A stretch of DNA of 35,354 nt from Deltaproteobacteria bacterium (GCA_016219185.1 JACRBZ010000005.1:1-35354); one strand, 5' to 3'; counted from the first letter of the stretch, positions 17,170 through 25,954 are shown. A program made the numbers and translations. The notes: generated from the letters alone by a model not told the origin.

Positions 17170-17917
17170 TGTGGGGAACACCAATATTGTCCTTGGCGTT
17201 TATCAAGAACAGACGCTGCTGAAAGACTGGCGAATCCGCACCGAGCGCAACATCACGGAAGATGAGTTTCATATCCTGGCCTATAATTTATTTGAAGGAA
17301 GCCGGATAAAGCCGGACCAGATCGACAGAACCATTGTTTCCTGCGTGGTTCCGCCGCTGGTCAATATCCTGGATGCATTCTGCCGAAAATACCTTCATCA
17401 TTCTCCGGTGTGGGTGGATCCCAAAACGTATCAGGGAATGCCGATTCTTTATACCAATCCCGGAGAAGTCGGCGCAGACCGGATCGTCAACGCAGTTGCC
17501 GCTTTTCACCGGTATCGAACCAGTCTGGTCGTCATTGATTTCGGCACCGCCACAACCTTTGATGCCATTTCGGAAACCGGCGAATATTTGGGGGGTGCCA
17601 TCAGCCCCGGCATCATGATTTCAGCAGAAGCCCTTTTCAAGAATGCATCCAAGCTGCCGCGTGTCGAGATTTTCACGCCGCCAAAACAGGTGATCGGAAA
17701 GGATACGGCAAGCAGCATTCAATCCGGCATCATTTACGGTTATGCGGGACTTGTGGACGGCATGGTCATGCGACTCAAGGCAGAAATGGGCACAAACCCC
17801 AAAATCGTGGCAACCGGCGGGCTTTCGGTTCTGATTGCCGGCGTTTCACACACAATTGACGTGGTTGAGCCCGATTTAACCCTTGAAGGCCTGAGGATCA
17901 TCAGCGAAGAATTATAA
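17153..17917 (+). CDS. coaX: Type III pantothenate kinase
   Basis: A 254-residue ASKHA-fold kinase for the first step of coenzyme A synthesis. The N-terminal phosphate loop is [32 protein letters not shown] and LVVIDFGTATTFDAIS (~120-135) are family hallmarks, and GGAISPGI and ATGGLS follow. The ribosome site AAGGAG precedes the ATG, which lies inside the end of folP. With coaD at 8379 the window contains two steps of CoA synthesis, though not in one operon. Its stop overlaps the end of a convergent 50-aa ORF by six bases. Confidence 0.95.
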   Translation: MLLVIDVGNTNIVLGVYQEQTLLKDWRIRTERNITEDEFHILAYNLFEGSRIKPDQIDRTIVSCVVPPLVNILDAFCRKYLHHSPVWVDPKTYQGMPILYTNPGEVGADRIVNAVAAFHRYRTSLVVIDFGTATTFDAISETGEYLGGAISPGIMISAEALFKNASKLPRVEIFTPPKQVIGKDTASSIQSGIIYGYAGLVDGMVMRLKAEMGTNPKIVATGGLSVLIAGVSHTIDVVEPDLTLEGLRIISEEL

Positions 17918-18064
17918 ATCCTGCATTTCCATTTCAGCCTCGATGAGCCGGATTTCTCTCAGTAGCCTTTCCTTCTCATCTTCAGGCAAATCTTCCTCGT
18001 AGAGTCTGCGTCTAATACCTAGCAAGATCATTTCCAGCCGGTAATCCGAACAGGTGTATGTCAT
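17912..18064 (-). CDS. Small acidic helical protein, 50 aa, unknown
   Basis: A short frame starts with ATG at 18064, 11 bases after the stop of the zinc-ribbon/receiver gene on the same strand. The product (begins MTYTCSDYRLEM, ends EAEMEMQDL) is rich in Glu, Leu and Arg and likely one or two amphipathic helices (about residues 8-22 and 28-48). No known family is recognised. It would be the last gene of the yggT-divIVA-pilT cluster. Support is its spacing and composition only; the ribosome site is weak. It may be too short to have been called elsewhere. Confidence 0.45.
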   Translation of the reverse strand: MTYTCSDYRLEMILLGIRRRLYEEDLPEDEKERLLREIRLIEAEMEMQDL

Positions 18065-18075
18065 GAAATTCGCGC

Positions 18076-18765
18076 CTAGCCTTTGCCTGTTTTTACCAGG
18101 GATTCCTGAAAAATATTGTAAAAAGCTGTATTTTCATCAATGGCACGGCGAAGAATTTTTGCGATTTCATCGATGTTCTTCAAATGGATGACCACATTGA
18201 CACTTTTATTGAAGGCCGCCATATTGTCCATTGTCCGAAACCGTGTTGTTATCAGGGCTACAAACATGTTTCGGCGCACAGGCATCATCACGTCATTCAG
18301 GTAGGTGAGAATCGGATTGTCATCCGGAGATGGGCTGTCAAAAAGCTCATTCATGACGATCAGGTCAAAGGCATGAAACCGCATTTTTTTTAGCGCATCG
18401 GTAGCGTTTGGCGGTTCTACCGTATGATATCCCATTTGTTTGAGCACAAAGCGCAGCTTGGACAGAATCGCTGAATCGGATTCACAAGCCAGGGCTGTTT
18501 TAACGCCGGGTCCCAGAAAATCGAAAGGTTTATCCGAAGCATCATAGACGCCGGCTGAAATGCTTTCGAGCAGATGTTTATCATCCGGGCGGGTTGGAGG
18601 AACGGGTTTGATCAAATCGTTTTGAGTGAGCGGCCTTTCAGCACGGGTATCCAGGGTGAGCCTATTTTTACAGCGCGGACAGGGAATAAAAACAACCTGC
18701 TCAGAGGGTATTTTTTCATCGGATATTTTAAACTTTCCCAGGCATTGATTGCAGATTACGTCCAT
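18076..18765 (-). CDS. Zinc-ribbon protein with degenerate receiver domain
   Basis: A 229-residue cytoplasmic protein with two parts. Residues 1-40 are an MJ0042-type zinc ribbon with C5-x2-C8 and C29-P-R-C32. Residues ~88-212 look like a response-regulator receiver (ALACESDSAILSKLRFVLKQMGY..FDLIVMNELF), but the normal phospho-acceptor Asp is N139. The start at ATG 18765 is set by GGAGGGA eight bases upstream; the longer frame runs into the pilT-like gene. It follows that gene by 16 bases and belongs to the same transcript, so it may help control type IV pilus retraction or act as a scaffold. It probably cannot be phosphorylated in the standard way (inference). Confidence 0.75.
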   Translation of the reverse strand: MDVICNQCLGKFKISDEKIPSEQVVFIPCPRCKNRLTLDTRAERPLTQNDLIKPVPPTRPDDKHLLESISAGVYDASDKPFDFLGPGVKTALACESDSAILSKLRFVLKQMGYHTVEPPNATDALKKMRFHAFDLIVMNELFDSPSPDDNPILTYLNDVMMPVRRNMFVALITTRFRTMDNMAAFNKSVNVVIHLKNIDEIAKILRRAIDENTAFYNIFQESLVKTGKG

Positions 18766-18781
18766 TTTCCAATTCCCTCCG

Positions 18782-19960
18782 TCAAACCCTGCGCGTTTGA
18801 TTTTTCCCGTATTGCCGGTCAACTTCAAGGCGTTCAATATCGGATGTCGACTCTCCCCTGTCGGCCTTGACGGAATCGATCCCGCGGCCGACAATTCCTT
18901 TGCGGGAAGCATAAGCCATGGCTGTTTCTTCGGAAATCAACCCTTTCTCGTAAAGTTGAACGATGAAATCATCGAATGTCGTCATGCCAAAGGCTTTACC
19001 GGTTTGAATAATTTCATAAAAAGTTTTGCCTTCGGATTCTCCGTGTAAAATGGCGTCTTTGACCCGCAGATTGGTCCCCATGATTTCAAATGCCGCTACC
19101 CTGTCGCCCCCGATTCTGGGAAGCAGGCGTTGACAGACAACCCAGCGAAGGGACTCCGCAAGGCGGATTCGAATCTGGTTTTCTTCTTCGGTATTGAACA
19201 TCCCCAGAATTCGGTTGATGGTCTGTCCGGCATCCACGGTATGGAGTGTGGATAAAACAAGATGGCCGGTTTCCGAGGCATTCAATGCGATTTCAACGGT
19301 TTCCCTGTCCCGCATTTCACCCACCAGTATCACCTTGGGCGCCTGCCTGAGGGCCGCTCGAAGACCGTTTGGATAAGTGTCGAAGTCGCTTCCCATTTCC
19401 CGCTGGTTGAATGTGGATCGCTTATGCGGGTGCTGGTATTCAATCGGATCTTCCAGTGTTACAATATGAACCGCCTGATTTTCATTGATTTCGTTCAGGA
19501 CTGCTGCAAGGGATGTGGTTTTGCCGGTGCCGGTTGCGCCGGTTACCAGAATAATGCCATTTTTTTCTTTTGCCATTTTCAGAAACGATTCCGGAAGATC
19601 CAGATCCGCACAGCTAGGGATACGGGATTCCAGCTTTCGAAGGACGATCGCGAACTTACGCTGCTGCGAAAAGATATTGACCCGGAATCTGGCCTTTCCG
19701 GGAAGTTCATATGACAAATCACAGGAACCTTCCTTGAGCAGCGTTTCGGTCAGACGGCGATCATTATTCAGCAGATTCAGGGCAAGAATTTCCGTCTGAA
19801 ACGGGGTGAGTTCTTCAAAATGCGGGCTCAATTCCACGGGAATCAACTGGCCGGAACTTTCCACCTGAAAGGGTTTTCCAACGGTAATGTTCAGGTCGGA
19901 AACATTTCTGGTAAAGTCCATCATTCGGTTGAGGATATAGTCGCATTCCTGTTTCCGCAT
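18782..19960 (-). CDS. PilT/PilU-like twitching motility ATPase, paralogue
   Basis: A 392-residue secretion ATPase of the GspE/PilT superfamily. It has Walker A GATGTGKTT, an Asp-box (LEDPIEY), Walker B (KVILVGEMRD) and a His-box (GHLVLSTLHT). The canonical PilT motif AIRNLIRE near the C-terminus is replaced by LRVKDAILHG, unlike the gene upstream, and an acidic C-terminal tail of ~40 residues extends the protein. ATG 19960 has GGAGGATGTG directly before it and lies 22 bases after the upstream pilT stop. It could be a PilU-like accessory retraction ATPase. The gene is complete. Confidence 0.85.
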   Translation of the reverse strand: MRKQECDYILNRMMDFTRNVSDLNITVGKPFQVESSGQLIPVELSPHFEELTPFQTEILALNLLNNDRRLTETLLKEGSCDLSYELPGKARFRVNIFSQQRKFAIVLRKLESRIPSCADLDLPESFLKMAKEKNGIILVTGATGTGKTTSLAAVLNEINENQAVHIVTLEDPIEYQHPHKRSTFNQREMGSDFDTYPNGLRAALRQAPKVILVGEMRDRETVEIALNASETGHLVLSTLHTVDAGQTINRILGMFNTEEENQIRIRLAESLRWVVCQRLLPRIGGDRVAAFEIMGTNLRVKDAILHGESEGKTFYEIIQTGKAFGMTTFDDFIVQLYEKGLISEETAMAYASRKGIVGRGIDSVKADRGESTSDIERLEVDRQYGKNQTRRV

Positions 19961-19982
19961 CACATCCTCCTTATTCCGAAAA

Positions 19983-21065
19983 TCAGGTTTCGGTAAAATC
20001 AGCCGGGGGCGTTTTAAGATAGGGGCGAAATTTCGCTTTGTCATTGGCCTTGGCATAGGCGTCATCCGGATGGATCATGCCTTTAATCAAAAGGTCCATG
20101 ATGGCATCATCCAGAAGCTGCATGCCGTAACGTTTGCCGGTCTGGATGGATGAGGGGATCTGAAACGTCTTTGCCTCACGGATCAAGTTTCGGACGGCCG
20201 GGGTCGCAATCATGATTTCCAGAGCTGCGCAACGTCCCTTTTTATCAATCCGCTTGAAAAGAACCTGGGCAACGACAGCCCTTAAACCATCCGCCAGTGT
20301 GGAGCGGACCTGTTCCTGTTGATTGGCGGGAAAAACCTCAATCACGCGGTCAACGGTCTTGGCGGCGCTTGATGTATGCAGGGTTCCAAACACCAGATGC
20401 CCGGTGGAAGCCGCTTCAATGGCCAGTGAAATGGTTTCCAGGTCCCGCATTTCACCGACCATGATGATGTCCGGGTCTTCCCGAAGCGCCCCTCTTAAAG
20501 CGGCACTGAAAGTTCGGGTGTGAAGCCCCACTTCCCGGTGATTGATAATGCAGCCCTGGCTCTGATGCACAAATTCGATGGGATCTTCAACCGTAATGAT
20601 ATGATCCTTGCGGCTGCGGTTGGCGACATCGATGATTGCGGCAAGGGTCGTGGATTTACCGCTTCCGGTGGGGCCCGTAACCAGAACAAGCCCTCTGGGC
20701 AACAATGCCAGCTTGGGGATAACGCCGGGGAGCCCCAGTTGTTCGGCTGTCTGAATGATGTTGGGAATCTGGCGAAAAACAGCGGCCACGCCATATTTTT
20801 GCATGAAAAAATTGGCCCGGTATCGGGCCAGCCCCGGGATCTCATAACCAAAATCCACGTCCCCGGTTTCTTCAAAAACCTTGACCTTGTCTTCGGGGGA
20901 AATCTCATACAACATGCTTCTCAGCATATCATTGTCCAGCACCTTATATTTGATGCGCTCCATTTCCCCGTTAATCCTGAGCACAGGGGGCTGGCCAGAT
21001 ACCAGATGAAGGTCTGAGGCTCCCTGGTCATGCATCAATTTAAAAAAAGCATCGATTTTGGCCAT
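19983..21065 (-). CDS. pilT: Type IV pilus retraction ATPase PilT
   Basis: A 360-residue hexameric ATPase that depolymerises type IV pili for twitching and surface attachment. Visible: N-terminal PAS-like segment (GASDLHLVSGQPPVLRINGE), Walker A GPTGSGKST (131-139), Asp-box VEDPIEF, Walker B DIIMVGEMRD, His-box GHLVFGTLHT, and the PilT-specific AVRNLIRE (A/I-R-N-L-I-R-E). Length fits PilT. It is followed by a second PilT-like gene and preceded after 32 bases by divIVA-like. No pilus structural genes are in the window. Confidence 0.93.
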   Translation of the reverse strand: MAKIDAFFKLMHDQGASDLHLVSGQPPVLRINGEMERIKYKVLDNDMLRSMLYEISPEDKVKVFEETGDVDFGYEIPGLARYRANFFMQKYGVAAVFRQIPNIIQTAEQLGLPGVIPKLALLPRGLVLVTGPTGSGKSTTLAAIIDVANRSRKDHIITVEDPIEFVHQSQGCIINHREVGLHTRTFSAALRGALREDPDIIMVGEMRDLETISLAIEAASTGHLVFGTLHTSSAAKTVDRVIEVFPANQQEQVRSTLADGLRAVVAQVLFKRIDKKGRCAALEIMIATPAVRNLIREAKTFQIPSSIQTGKRYGMQLLDDAIMDLLIKGMIHPDDAYAKANDKAKFRPYLKTPPADFTET

Positions 21066-21097
21066 AGGTAACGTCCTCTGTCATGGCATCATAAGAT

Positions 21098-21625
21098 TCA
21101 CTGAGATGAAGTATCGGAATGACCCGGCAATCTGGACTGATCATAATCCTCATCCCGCATTTTCATCTGCGTCTTGGCCATTTCAAGGAGTTTAAAGTGA
21201 GCCTCGATAATGGAATGGAGCTGGGCTTCCAGTTGAATGCGCTGGCCTTTCAATTGAATGATATCTTCATGAATCTGGGCAAGTCGATTGCTGGCTTTAT
21301 TCATGATTATTTGCGCCTTGACCTCGGCATCCGCGGTAATCATTTCCGCAGATTTTCGAGCGGTCTCATTCATCTGATCAATGAGTTTTTCAGAATCGGT
21401 TATCGTTTGTTTCAAATTGTCTTCCCGGACGGCAATTCCGTTCCGTTCCTGTTTCAGCGCCTGATTCTCCTCATTGAGCCGCTCATTCTCGTCATAAAGC
21501 GCCTCAAGGGTATGTGCGATCTGCTCCAGGAATTCATCCACCTCCTGAATATCAAACCCTCTGAACCTCACACTGAACTGATGCTGCTGAATGTCCAGCG
21601 GCGTGACTTCGATATCTTCTCTCAC
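21098..21625 (-). CDS. DivIVA domain-containing protein
   Basis: A 175-residue coiled-coil protein. The N-terminus (MREDIEVTPLDIQQHQFSVRFRGFDIQEVDEFLEQIA) matches the DivIVA/GpsB membrane-binding domain, and residues ~40-160 are a long coiled coil. DivIVA proteins bind curved membrane and recruit division or polarity partners. The start is GTG 21625 with AAGGTGA upstream. It lies nine bases after yggT, a well-known conserved pair, and precedes pilT, consistent with polar localisation of pilus machinery (inference). Confidence 0.88.
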   Translation of the reverse strand: MREDIEVTPLDIQQHQFSVRFRGFDIQEVDEFLEQIAHTLEALYDENERLNEENQALKQERNGIAVREDNLKQTITDSEKLIDQMNETARKSAEMITADAEVKAQIIMNKASNRLAQIHEDIIQLKGQRIQLEAQLHSIIEAHFKLLEMAKTQMKMRDEDYDQSRLPGHSDTSSQ

Positions 21626-21634
21626 GATTTCACC

Positions 21635-21937
21635 TTACATCATCATGCTGAATGATATTCTTTTGAGCGTGTTAACCACAAACGTCTGTAAAAAAATTAC
21701 CCCTAAAAACACAATAATGGGAGAAAAGTCGATTCCGCCAAAACTGGCCGGAATCCGAGAACGAATCTGAGCCAGCACGGGCTCGGTTACGGCGTGGATA
21801 AAGCGAACAATGGCATTATAGGGATCCGGATTCACCCAGGACAGAATCGCCCTTGCCACAACCACCCACATATAGAAGCTCAATGCAAGATCGAGCACCT
21901 TGGCCACAGCCATCAGAAAATATCCTATCATGTACAT
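21635..21937 (-). CDS. YggT family integral membrane protein
   Basis: A 100-residue protein with two hydrophobic segments, about residues 3-32 and 71-92, and the family stretch ARAILSWVNPDPYNAIVRFIHAVTEPVLAQIRSRIP, typical of YggT (DUF/CCB3 family). YggT proteins are inner-membrane proteins usually next to divIVA or proC, as here. The start at ATG 21937 has no strong ribosome site. Probably the first or second gene of the minus-strand cluster. Confidence 0.9.
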   Translation of the reverse strand: MYMIGYFLMAVAKVLDLALSFYMWVVVARAILSWVNPDPYNAIVRFIHAVTEPVLAQIRSRIPASFGGIDFSPIIVFLGVIFLQTFVVNTLKRISFSMMM

Positions 21938-21975
21938 TCGATCACTTGCCTTTCACTGGACGCAAAAATCCTTTG

Positions 21976-21997
21976 AATCTCCTTTCCCAAGGAGATT
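21976..21997. other. Perfect 9-bp hairpin upstream of yggT
   Basis: AATCTCCTT and AAGGAGATT are separated by a four-base loop. On the minus strand a run of five T follows seven bases later, so it may weakly terminate the upstream Cys-rich ORF. The remainder of 21998-22206 shows no recognisable feature. Confidence 0.4.
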
Positions 21998-22206
21998 GTT
22001 AGATGGGAATGTGAGACGCCTCAATACGGCTGACGACAAACGATAAACGCAAAAAAACCGGACAACAGGAACTTCATCGTACCCAATCCATCCAGCTATC
22101 AAGATGGATCTTTCGCTCACCGTCTTCTGGATGGGGAATATGGAAAGGGCCTGGAAGGAATCCGTCTCTGGCATGGACATCACTAAACGACTTAAGGGTA
22201 TTAAGT

Positions 22207-22398
22207 CTATGAGGCTCTTTTGGAACAGGATATCCCAAAAGACAAGACTTCATGAATCCGATTCAGAACGACGCATTCTTTCATGCAACCTGGAAAAGCA
22301 TCCCGGATCTCGCACTCCCGGCAAGGGCTTTTGACCAGATAGCCGATCTCAAAATCGAATCGGTATTTATAATTTTTCTTAGTTGGTATATAGTCCAT
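22207..22398 (-). CDS. Small cysteine-rich protein, 63 aa
   Basis: A 63-residue frame from ATG 22398 to the stop at 22207. It has C26-x2-C29 and C38-x3-C42 plus C58, in the sequence KSPCRECEIRDAFPGCMKEC, suggesting a metal-binding knuckle; the N-terminus is basic and aromatic. I recall similar short Cys-rich proteins in Desulfobacterota but cannot name a family. The ATG has no clear ribosome site. It points toward yggT, 270 bases away. It could bind zinc or a nucleic acid (inference only). Confidence 0.5.
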   Translation of the reverse strand: MDYIPTKKNYKYRFDFEIGYLVKSPCRECEIRDAFPGCMKECVVLNRIHEVLSFGISCSKRAS

Positions 22399-22508
22399 AA
22401 ACAAAAAAAAAGCGCGTTAAAAAGTAAATATTAGCGATGATTGTTATCATAAGATTTCATGGATAACAAGGAATTTAAAATTTCTTACAGTCGGACAGAA
22501 GAGGGTTT

Positions 22509-23246
22509 ATGGATTCAGAAAAGGCGTTTTCCAGGCGTTCAATTGGCATTATTTTACTGTTCATGGGCGTGTTGTGCTTGCTGGTCATGGCTTTGGGATA
22601 TTGGGGCATTGCCCATATTTCGGTCCGGTTGACGGCCTTGTCATCGGCGCACCCCGATATCGCCGATTTCAAGGCGGTTGCAAACTGGGTTGCCGATACA
22701 AAGGGTCGTTTCATCGGCTATGGAGCCCCTATTTTTGCCGCCGGTTTTGCCTTGTGGGGTGTATTGCTGTGGCTGGCGATTCGCCGTAGCCCATTGAAAC
22801 CGCAGGCGGCTTTGCCCCAATCCCGGGTCTGTGAACCCGAAAACCGCCTCTACAGAGAACAGCAGGACAAACGGCTGTTTATCCACCTGCTGAGCATGTT
22901 TCAGCGCGAAGGCAGGCTTCTGGATTTTTTATCGGAAAATCTGGATGGTTATGAAGATGCTCAAATCGGCGCTGCGGTTCGCGGCATTCATGAAAACTGC
23001 AATAAGGTTGCCCTCAAATACCTGTCGCTTCAACCGGTTCTGGATCAGGAAGAAGGCCAAACACTCACCCTTCAGAAAGGGTTTGACACCGCAGCCGTCA
23101 AGCTGGTGGGAAATGTCGCCGGAGAGCCGCCGTTTACCGGCGTCATCCGTCACAAAGGCTGGAAAACGGCAAAGCTGGAGCTGCCCACTCTGTCCGCAAG
23201 TCAGGATGCATCCCTGATTGCCCCGGCGGAAGTTGAAATTTCATAG
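22509..23246 (+). CDS. DUF2760 domain-containing membrane protein
   Basis: A 245-residue protein with two N-terminal membrane helices (residues ~10-35 and ~74-93) and a cytoplasmic C-terminal part (from ~120: LFIHLLSMFQREGRLLDFLSENL) that matches the DUF2760 pattern. DUF2760 genes typically sit directly before an Hsp70-like gene in deltaproteobacteria, as here (20 bases). Function is unknown; a membrane-bound partner or regulator of the Hsp70-like protein is likely. ATG 22509 with AGAGGG upstream. Confidence 0.75.
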   Translation: MDSEKAFSRRSIGIILLFMGVLCLLVMALGYWGIAHISVRLTALSSAHPDIADFKAVANWVADTKGRFIGYGAPIFAAGFALWGVLLWLAIRRSPLKPQAALPQSRVCEPENRLYREQQDKRLFIHLLSMFQREGRLLDFLSENLDGYEDAQIGAAVRGIHENCNKVALKYLSLQPVLDQEEGQTLTLQKGFDTAAVKLVGNVAGEPPFTGVIRHKGWKTAKLELPTLSASQDASLIAPAEVEIS

Positions 23247-23266
23247 TTTGTTGAAAGGAAACCAAC

Positions 23267-25066
23267 TTGTCTTTCCCAGAATTTATCATTGGAATTGATC
23301 TTGGGACCACCAACAGCGTGGTGTCTTATGCCAGAGAAGGGGAACCCATACAGGTTTTCGCCATTCCTCAGCTTACCGGTCCCGGAACAATTGAAAAACA
23401 GGATATTCTTCCCAGCGCGGTGCTGATTCCCGGAGAAAACGATACGCCTTTTCAGGCACTTGTCCTGCCGTGGGACACGCATGCCACCCGGGCTATCGGC
23501 GAGTTCGCACGAAACCGGGGGGCCGAGATTCCCCACCGCCTGATCAGCTCGGCCAAATCCTGGCTTTGCCACGCGCTGGTGGACCGGAACAAACCCATTC
23601 TGCCGTGGGAAGGACCCGATAGTCACCTCAAATTGTCGCCGGTTGGCGCATCCGCGGCCATTTTGCGACACATCCGGGATGCCTGGGATTATGAAATGGC
23701 CAGGACCCCATCCGGATTCGATGATCACCTTCGCATGGAAAACCAGGAAATTTTGCTCACGGTTCCGGCGTCGTTTGATGCCGTTGCCAGGGAACTCACG
23801 GTAAAGGCCGCGCAAATGGCCGGACTGAACCATGTGACCCTTCTGGAAGAGCCCCAGGCCGCCTGCTATGCCTGGATTGAAGCTTCAGGGGACAACTGGC
23901 GCAGAAAAGTGGAAAAAGGCGATTTGATTCTTGTTTGCGATATCGGCGGTGGAACAACGGATTTCAGTCTGATCGCGGTGTCTGAACAAAACGGGGAACT
24001 GGCTCTGGAACGGATTGCCGTGGGCAATCATCTGCTGGTGGGCGGAGACAACATGGATCTGTCGCTGGCCTATACCGTATCACAGAAAATGGCTGAAAAA
24101 GGGACCCGCCTGGATACCTGGCAGATGCGCGGGCTGTGCCATACCTGCCGGAAAGGCAAAGAAACGATCTTATCCGGCAGTTTGTCCGAAGACTACCCCA
24201 TCACCTTGCTGGGAAGGGGCAGCAGCCTGATCGGCGGGACCCTGAAAACCCGGCTTTCGGCTGAGGATGTATACCGGGTTCTATTGGAGGGGTTTCTGCC
24301 GGCCTGCGACCTGTCCGAAGCACCTGTAAAGCAGCGGGCCATGGGAATTCGGGAAATCGGCCTTTCCTATGAAGCCGATCCAGCCATCACCCGCCACCTG
24401 GCCTGGTTTCTCAGCAACCAGTTCGGTGAATCCGGAAAACAAAAGCTCCCAACAGCCGTTTTGTTTAATGGCGGCGTGATGAAAGCACCCCTTTTGCGAA
24501 ACCGGGTTATCGAAGTGTTGACGGCGTGGGCGAATACGGCATCCGGCCCTTCCCTGCGGGAACTGCCTTCACGGGATTTCGACCGTTCCGTTGCACGGGG
24601 CGCCGTCTATTATGGCCTTGCCCGTCGCGGCGGCGGCATTCGGATTCGTGGCGGTCTGAACAAATCCTATTACATCGGCGTTGCCGCGTCCATGCCGGCC
24701 GTACCCGGAATGCCCGCACCGGTAAAAGCGCTGTGCGTGGCGCCTTTCGGCATGGAAGAAGGCACGTCGCAGGCCATTGAAAACCGGGAATTCGTTCTTG
24801 TGGTCGGAGAGCCTGCCCAGTTTGATTTTCTGGGGTCTACGGTGCGCCATGAAGATCGGCCCGGAGAAGTGGTAGAAGCCTGGGAAGGCGAAATTGAACT
24901 GGCCACAACCCTGGAAATGGAGCTCAGTGGCGATTCCGGCACCCTGATTCCGGTCACCCTGGAATCCCGCGCCACCGAGATCGGAACCCTGGAAATCTGG
25001 TGTATATCCCCCTCGGACGGACGTCAATGGCGTCTGGAATTCAACGTCCGAGAGCACGCGGATTGA
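23267..25066 (+). CDS. Hsp70-like (DnaK-related) family protein
   Basis: A 599-residue ASKHA ATPase related to DnaK but divergent. IIGIDLGTTNSVVSYA (phosphate 1), LVCDIGGGTTDFSLIAV (phosphate 2) and LFNGGVMKAPLLRNRV (adenosine region) are clear. The C-terminal ~130 residues resemble a short substrate domain, with no DnaK-type EEVD tail. The start is TTG 23267, with AAAGGAAA upstream. It is paired with the DUF2760 gene. It lacks dnaJ/grpE neighbours, so it is probably a specialised chaperone-like ATPase. A longer sister Hsp70 that often follows in related genomes is not present here. Confidence 0.88.
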   Translation: MSFPEFIIGIDLGTTNSVVSYAREGEPIQVFAIPQLTGPGTIEKQDILPSAVLIPGENDTPFQALVLPWDTHATRAIGEFARNRGAEIPHRLISSAKSWLCHALVDRNKPILPWEGPDSHLKLSPVGASAAILRHIRDAWDYEMARTPSGFDDHLRMENQEILLTVPASFDAVARELTVKAAQMAGLNHVTLLEEPQAACYAWIEASGDNWRRKVEKGDLILVCDIGGGTTDFSLIAVSEQNGELALERIAVGNHLLVGGDNMDLSLAYTVSQKMAEKGTRLDTWQMRGLCHTCRKGKETILSGSLSEDYPITLLGRGSSLIGGTLKTRLSAEDVYRVLLEGFLPACDLSEAPVKQRAMGIREIGLSYEADPAITRHLAWFLSNQFGESGKQKLPTAVLFNGGVMKAPLLRNRVIEVLTAWANTASGPSLRELPSRDFDRSVARGAVYYGLARRGGGIRIRGGLNKSYYIGVAASMPAVPGMPAPVKALCVAPFGMEEGTSQAIENREFVLVVGEPAQFDFLGSTVRHEDRPGEVVEAWEGEIELATTLEMELSGDSGTLIPVTLESRATEIGTLEIWCISPSDGRQWRLEFNVREHAD

Positions 25067-25078
25067 AGGGAAAGGGGA

Positions 25079-25942
25079 TCACTGGACCAGGAGGGAAAGC
25101 ACATCCATTACATTGTCCATCAGGTCCACTACCAGGAGCCTGTTTCTTAGCAGATTTCCCCGTTTGAGCAGAATTTTGGCAATTTCTGAACATTCAAGGG
25201 ATGCCATCACCAAGGCGGTGTAGGGAAGCGTTCCCAGGGAGGCTTCGGCGCCTTTGGTCGGAACCTGGTCTTCGGGGCCATGGATCAGGCTCAGGCCCGA
25301 ATCTTCGGGAAAAATTGTTGTGATCTGTCCATAGGTTCCGGCAATGGCGGCAGAGACCAGGGGAATACCAGCGGCTTTGGCGGCTTTTTCCAGAACAAAC
25401 CGGTCTTTCAGGTTGTCCAGGCAGTCCACGACAACATTGGCGCCTTCGATAAGCTGCGCGCCATTCATGGAGTCCAGAAATACTTCATGAATGCGGGTCT
25501 GAACCGACGGATTTATTTCCCGGACCCTTTTTCCGGCTGCTTTTGCCTTGGAAGCACCCATCCACTGCGGCGTGCTGAGAAGCTGGCGGTTGAGATTGCT
25601 GTCTTCAAAAACATCCCCGTCAACCAAGGTTAACGTGCCGATTCCCAGACGCGCCAGAATTTCGGTTACAGCGCCGCCCAGGCCTCCCAAACCGACAATG
25701 CAAACGATAGCGCTGAGCAGAACAACCTGGTCCTGGCTGGAAAAAGTCTGCATGTTCCGGGCATAGCGCTCCGGAATTGCGTGGTGGGTAAGGGCGAAAA
25801 TTTCCGCCATTCGGCCATCATTGCTGAAATGAAGTTTTGCCGTGTTTTCGATGGTCCGGGTTGATGCGCTCTGATAGGGCTTTCCATCCGGAAATAGCCG
25901 GGGTGTCGTACTCGGTTTGAAGGAGACGGGTTCATCAGGCAT
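25079..25942 (-). CDS. ThiF/MoeB/HesA family E1-like adenylyltransferase
   Basis: A 287-residue E1-like protein that would adenylate the C-terminal Gly of a ubiquitin-like sulfur carrier. It has an ~85-residue N-terminal segment (IPERYARN), the nucleotide loop GLGGLGG (86-92), DGDVFEDSNLNRQLL with the conserved Arg, and VVVDCLDNLKDRF with the catalytic Asp. The two CxxC zinc motifs of MoeB are absent. The ATG at 25942 has GAGGGG upstream. It lies 12 bases after the MoaD-like gene on the same strand, its likely substrate. A role in molybdo- or tungsto-pterin or thiamine-type sulfur transfer is inferred. Confidence 0.82.
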   Translation of the reverse strand: MPDEPVSFKPSTTPRLFPDGKPYQSASTRTIENTAKLHFSNDGRMAEIFALTHHAIPERYARNMQTFSSQDQVVLLSAIVCIVGLGGLGGAVTEILARLGIGTLTLVDGDVFEDSNLNRQLLSTPQWMGASKAKAAGKRVREINPSVQTRIHEVFLDSMNGAQLIEGANVVVDCLDNLKDRFVLEKAAKAAGIPLVSAAIAGTYGQITTIFPEDSGLSLIHGPEDQVPTKGAEASLGTLPYTALVMASLECSEIAKILLKRGNLLRNRLLVVDLMDNVMDVLSLLVQ

Positions 25943-25954
25943 CGGCCCCTCTTT

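Noticed and set aside
21953..22183. 76-residue minus-strand frame upstream of yggT
   Set aside because: No ribosome site or recognisable motif; it crosses the 21976-21997 hairpin.
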